From contig DCKG01000015.1 of NCBI GenBank assembly GCA_002320605.1, positions 212,968-276,967 of the forward strand: a DNA stretch of 64,000 bases, written 5' to 3'. The translations under genes were made by a program, and so were the position numbers. A model generated the notes under the pieces. The model saw only the letters and a list, made by a program, of their open reading frames with translations. It ran no database searches and was not told where the DNA came from. Of this stretch, positions 61,288 to 64,000 are shown in pieces. Origin of the DNA: Bacteroidales bacterium UBA1680 (lineage in GTDB: Bacteria; Bacteroidota; Bacteroidia; Bacteroidales; UBA932). Each line of letters starts with the position of its first letter. The stretch's first letter is position 1.

Positions 61288-61454
61288 TAAAAAAGCAGAT
61301 TAAATTTTTGTGAAGGCAAATTTATAAATTATACGCTGGCCCAGACAATGAAAAGCCAACTGGCATTTGCTAAGAAAGGATATTTGTGGCGAAATATGCA
61401 AAATGTGGCGAAGCGTACGGTTCCACAATGCAAAATATCCAGCAATGGACACTA

Positions 61455-61556
61455 AAAAAGGGAAAGCTTAGCACATCGCACCGCTACAACCTCCTACCCT
61501 TGCTGCCTTCCGGCCCTGGGGGGATTCAGAGGGAGCTGGTCGTGTACGACTTTCCC
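61455..61556 (-). ncRNA. ffs: Signal recognition particle RNA, small bacterial type
   Basis: The minus strand contains the universal SRP hairpin GGGCCGGAAGGCAGCAAGGGTA. The ends pair (5' GGGGAAAG with 3' CTTTCCCT), and six Ts follow. A TATATTTG box at 61569-61562 supplies the promoter a few bases upstream. Length is about 100 nt, the 4.5S class. It binds Ffh to target membrane proteins. Confidence 0.92.
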
Positions 61557-61561
61557 CACTG

Positions 61562-61569
61562 CAAATATA
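61562..61569 (-). promoter_or_regulatory. -7 box of the SRP RNA promoter
   Basis: Minus-strand TATATTTG, with TTG about 20 bp further upstream, directly before the RNA start. Confidence 0.7.
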
Positions 61570-61647
61570 GTCTTTTTATGTCATTCTGCCAACTATCCAT
61601 GAAATTATGCCAAGTTTTCCGGAAAGTCGTCCCTTGCCGGAGATGGC

Positions 61648-62133
61648 TCACTGCTTCTCGTTGAAGCTGTCGAATCTGAAAGGAAGGATATCTTCAACTT
61701 TCTCGAATTTCCAAATCTTAGAGGCTCCGACCATGATCACCGCCATATTCTTTTTCCCAAGGGTCTGATACTCTGCCATTACCTGCCGGCATGCCCCACA
61801 AGGCGTGCAAGGGGCATTGTCTATGCCGCCTTCAAAGCCTCCTGCTATGGCAATCCCGACCATCGCTCTTCCAGGATAAGTCGCGTTCGCAGAAAACATT
61901 GCAGTACGCTCGGCACAGAGGCCGGAGGGATAAGCGGAATTTTCTTGATTTGAGCCTTTCACGATTGTGCCGTCATCGAGACGTACGGCAGCTCCAACAT
62001 TGAATTTTGAATATGGTGCGTATGATGTTTTCTGAGCCTCGATTGCAGCATGTACCAGTTCCTGGTCTTCCACTGACATTTCGTCTAATGAAGAATATTC
62101 AGTGTAATTTATCTCCAGATTGAGTGTCTTCAT
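61648..62133 (-). CDS. cdd: Cytidine deaminase
   Basis: 161 residues from ATG 62133. SYAPYSKFNVGAAVRLDDG, the zinc/catalytic GLCAERTAMFSA (Cys-Ala-Glu) and the zinc-binding APCTPCGACRQVM are all present. It deaminates cytidine and deoxycytidine in pyrimidine salvage. It is a compact tetrameric-type enzyme. It is divergent from mnmA, with 79 bp between the start codons. Confidence 0.93.
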   Translation of the reverse strand: MKTLNLEINYTEYSSLDEMSVEDQELVHAAIEAQKTSYAPYSKFNVGAAVRLDDGTIVKGSNQENSAYPSGLCAERTAMFSANATYPGRAMVGIAIAGGFEGGIDNAPCTPCGACRQVMAEYQTLGKKNMAVIMVGASKIWKFEKVEDILPFRFDSFNEKQ

Positions 62134-62174
62134 ATTCAATTATTTGATAAAAGTGAAATGCAAGATAGCAAAAA

Positions 62175-62205
62175 TTGTACAAAATTTGGCAATTGACTAA
62201 CTTTG
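62175..62205 (+). promoter_or_regulatory. mnmA promoter, nearly leaderless
   Basis: TAACTTTG (62198-62205) with TTG 20 bp upstream (62175-62177). The ATG at 62213 starts 7 bp after the -7 box, about where transcription should begin. Confidence 0.6.
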
Positions 62206-62212
62206 CCGCATC

Positions 62213-63736
62213 ATGAGAATATGCGTAGGACTGTCAGGAGGCGTGGACTCCAGCGTTGCCGCCCTGTTGCTGAAGCAGCAAGGGTACGACGTATTCGCCA
62301 TGTTCATGCAGAACTGGCACGATGCGGACGCCACTCTGCACGGGGACTGCGAATGGGAGGAGGACAGATACGTGGCAGAGCTGGTGGCACGGAAAATCGG
62401 CATTCCTTTCTATTTCGTGGACCTTTCCAAGGAATATATGGCAAAGGTGGTGGAGTATATGTTCAATGAATATAACGCCGGCCGCACTCCTAACCCTGAC
62501 GTGCTTTGCAACAGGGAAATCAAGTTCGATGCTTTCTGGGAGACTGCTCGCAAGATGGGTGCTGACATGGTTGCGACGGGACACTATTGCCGCAAGATTC
62601 CACTGCTGAATGCTTCGGGCAGGCCTGTCGTCATTGATGGCATCCCACAATCCAGGTTGCTCGAAGGAGTTGACCCGAACAAGGATCAGAGCTATTTTCT
62701 CTGCCAGCTCGGCCAAGAACAGCTTTCGACTGCGCTTTTCCCTATCGGAGGCCTGACGAAGCCAGAGGTTCGACGTATGGCGCACGAAGCCGACCTGCCG
62801 TCAGCAGACAAGAAAGACTCTCAGGGAATATGTTTTGTCGGCAAAGTGGATCTGCCTACGTTCCTGAAGCAGAAGCTCCTGCCTCGCGAGGGAGATGTAG
62901 TGGAGGTCTACGATTCTTTCTACTCTGATAATGAGCAGTATAAGTTCAGCCACGACACTCTGGCATCGTTGCTTGCCGAGCCTGGAGAACCACTCATGAC
63001 AACTGAATATTCTTCCGAGGATTCTGGCGGGGCCGCTTTCAACAATGTGCGTTTGGACGTAAGGGGCAGGGCAAATGAATATTCCGCCGAAAAGATTGCT
63101 ATGCTTTCCGATGAAACATTGATGCGGCTTTCGCAGCCGATCAGTTACGATTCCCTGACTTTCGAGACAGAAACCTATCGCAGCGGAAAGCATCACGTGA
63201 AGAAAACCCGGTATGTGGACAATCCATGGGGAAGGATCGTCGGCAGGCACGATGGGGCGCAGTTTTATACCATCGGGCAGAGAAAGGGACTGAACATCGG
63301 CGGGCACAAGGACTCGCTATTCGTGATAGCGACAGACATAGGGCGCAACATAATTTACGTCGGGGAAGGTCATCGGCACAAAGGATTGTCTCGCAGCTGC
63401 ATACGCATTGCTACGGAAAATATTCACTGGATCCGCACCGATCTCGGAATGCGCAATGGAGAAGTCCGCCGCTACAAGGTCCGCATCCGCTACCGCCAGC
63501 CGTTGCAGGATGCATGGCTCGTGAAACGCCCCGGCGGCATATTCATAATATTCGACATGCCTCAGCGTGGCCTCTCCGACGGCCAGTTCGCCGCATGGTA
63601 CGCCTCAGCATCCATTACGACCAGCGCCATCTCAGCCGCAGGTGCCATCCCAGGAGAAGGCGCTCTCCCAACCTCGCTGGACAGTCTCACCTTGACTTCC
63701 CAGGACTACGAAATGCTTGGCTCCGGAGTTTTCTAA
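62213..63736 (+). CDS. mnmA: tRNA-uridine 2-sulfurtransferase with a large insertion
   Basis: 507 residues. The PP-loop is GLSGGVDSSVAALLL. The catalytic cysteines are in VLCNREIKF (Cys99) and QGICFVG (Cys207). The C-terminal domain has GAQFYTIGQRKGLNIGG and FDMPQRGLSDGQFAAWY. It thiolates U34 of tRNAs for Glu, Gln and Lys. The usual length is about 360-380. Here about 105 residues (about 232-339) are inserted where most relatives have a short link after KLLPREGDVVE, and the C-terminus also has an Ala-rich extension. Confidence 0.92.
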   Translation: MRICVGLSGGVDSSVAALLLKQQGYDVFAMFMQNWHDADATLHGDCEWEEDRYVAELVARKIGIPFYFVDLSKEYMAKVVEYMFNEYNAGRTPNPDVLCNREIKFDAFWETARKMGADMVATGHYCRKIPLLNASGRPVVIDGIPQSRLLEGVDPNKDQSYFLCQLGQEQLSTALFPIGGLTKPEVRRMAHEADLPSADKKDSQGICFVGKVDLPTFLKQKLLPREGDVVEVYDSFYSDNEQYKFSHDTLASLLAEPGEPLMTTEYSSEDSGGAAFNNVRLDVRGRANEYSAEKIAMLSDETLMRLSQPISYDSLTFETETYRSGKHHVKKTRYVDNPWGRIVGRHDGAQFYTIGQRKGLNIGGHKDSLFVIATDIGRNIIYVGEGHRHKGLSRSCIRIATENIHWIRTDLGMRNGEVRRYKVRIRYRQPLQDAWLVKRPGGIFIIFDMPQRGLSDGQFAAWYASASITTSAISAAGAIPGEGALPTSLDSLTLTSQDYEMLGSGVF

Positions 63737-63803
63737 GCATTTAGCTGCACGATGCTTTTGTCCTCGTAGTTAATTCGCTAATTAGTCAATCCTTAACAAC
63801 TGC

Positions 63804-64000
63804 CTATTGCGCAGTTTGTAATTTATATTGAGGATCTCCGAAGAGGATTTGCAACAAGACAAATAAAGTCTTCGCGCTCTTCTTTGCAAGGTCCTTCATC
63901 ATTTTCTTCAGATTCCAGCCAGTTGCGGCCAGCATTGCGTTGATGGAGGCGGATTCCCTGCCACTCAGGAAGTTATCCTGCATGCGGTGGTCAGTCTTCA
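63804..64000 (-). CDS. Transposase C-terminus (IS5/IS1182-like), cut by the window edge
   Basis: 65 codons on the minus strand, open at the right edge: KTDHRMQDNFLSGRESASIN, then AMLAATGWNLKKMMKDL and the stop TAG at 63804. The N-F-L-x-G...D/S-x-I-N-A-M-L-A-A-x-G-W-N-L-K-K pattern is the conserved end of IS5-group transposases. Most of the element lies outside the window. Confidence 0.7.
   Translation of the reverse strand, partial: KTDHRMQDNFLSGRESASINAMLAATGWNLKKMMKDLAKKSAKTLFVLLQILFGDPQYKLQTAQ

Overview
The window is a chromosomal segment of a Bacteroidota bacterium, most probably an uncultured gut or rumen member of the Bacteroidales. The support is the repeated promoter form TTTG-N19/20-TAnnTTTG (with no E. 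coli -35/-10 boxes), the type-B L31 protein, the Na+-pumping NQR complex, DUF4493 and collagen-like lipoproteins, a V-type ATPase proteolipid and a Wza/Wzc/PHP-phosphatase polysaccharide system. All identities were read from the sequence and remembered family features; no database search was run.

Layout. 0-4.1 kb holds the end of a V-ATPase K subunit, a GlmM-type phosphohexomutase, a DUF1343/NamZ protein and a WecA-like initiating transferase. 4.1-5.3 kb holds a HigBA toxin-antitoxin cassette between 23-bp direct repeats; its toxin carries an in-frame stop. 5.3-20.6 kb is a surface-polysaccharide locus. It contains fnlA-fnlB-fnlC-wbuB-wbuC (UDP-L-FucNAc synthesis and transfer), other glycosyltransferases, an IspD-like cytidylyltransferase, an acetyltransferase, Wzx-like and Wzy-like proteins, LicD, an intact IS4-family element and several decayed genes. 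21.4-33.0 kb is a defence island wedged into that locus: a complete qatABCD set with one in-frame TGA in qatA, an AbiL-like RloA/RloB pair, a truncated AbiEii-type toxin, an AAA/DUF4143 ATPase inside an IS-like 17-bp inverted repeat, and an ABC-ATPase/TOPRIM-like pair lying between two copies of the 3' end of the PHP-phosphatase gene. 33.1-37.1 kb holds the polysaccharide export genes cpsB-wzc-wza, which read leftward into the island and then the biosynthesis locus.

37.3-64 kb is mostly housekeeping: rpmE2, tRNA-Glu(CTC), a CE2-type esterase, a DPP-IV peptidase, uxaC-exuT, a three-gene surface operon (DUF4493 lipoprotein, OmpA-like protein, collagen-like lipoprotein), a predicted small RNA, a PcrA/UvrD helicase, nqrABCDEF, a REP-associated (Y1) transposase behind two hairpin repeats, an acyl-CoA-ligase-like gene, SRP RNA, cytidine deaminase, mnmA with a large insertion, and the end of another transposase.

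How it fits together. The polysaccharide genes would build a lipid-linked repeat unit (WecA-like start; FucNAc, GT4 and LicD additions), flip it (Wzx), polymerise it (Wzy) and export it (Wzc/Wza). Inside this locus at least four cassettes are bracketed by short direct repeats, two of which are duplicated ends of neighbouring genes. Several of these genes carry single disabling lesions. The picture is a hotspot where defence and sugar cassettes are gained and then decay.
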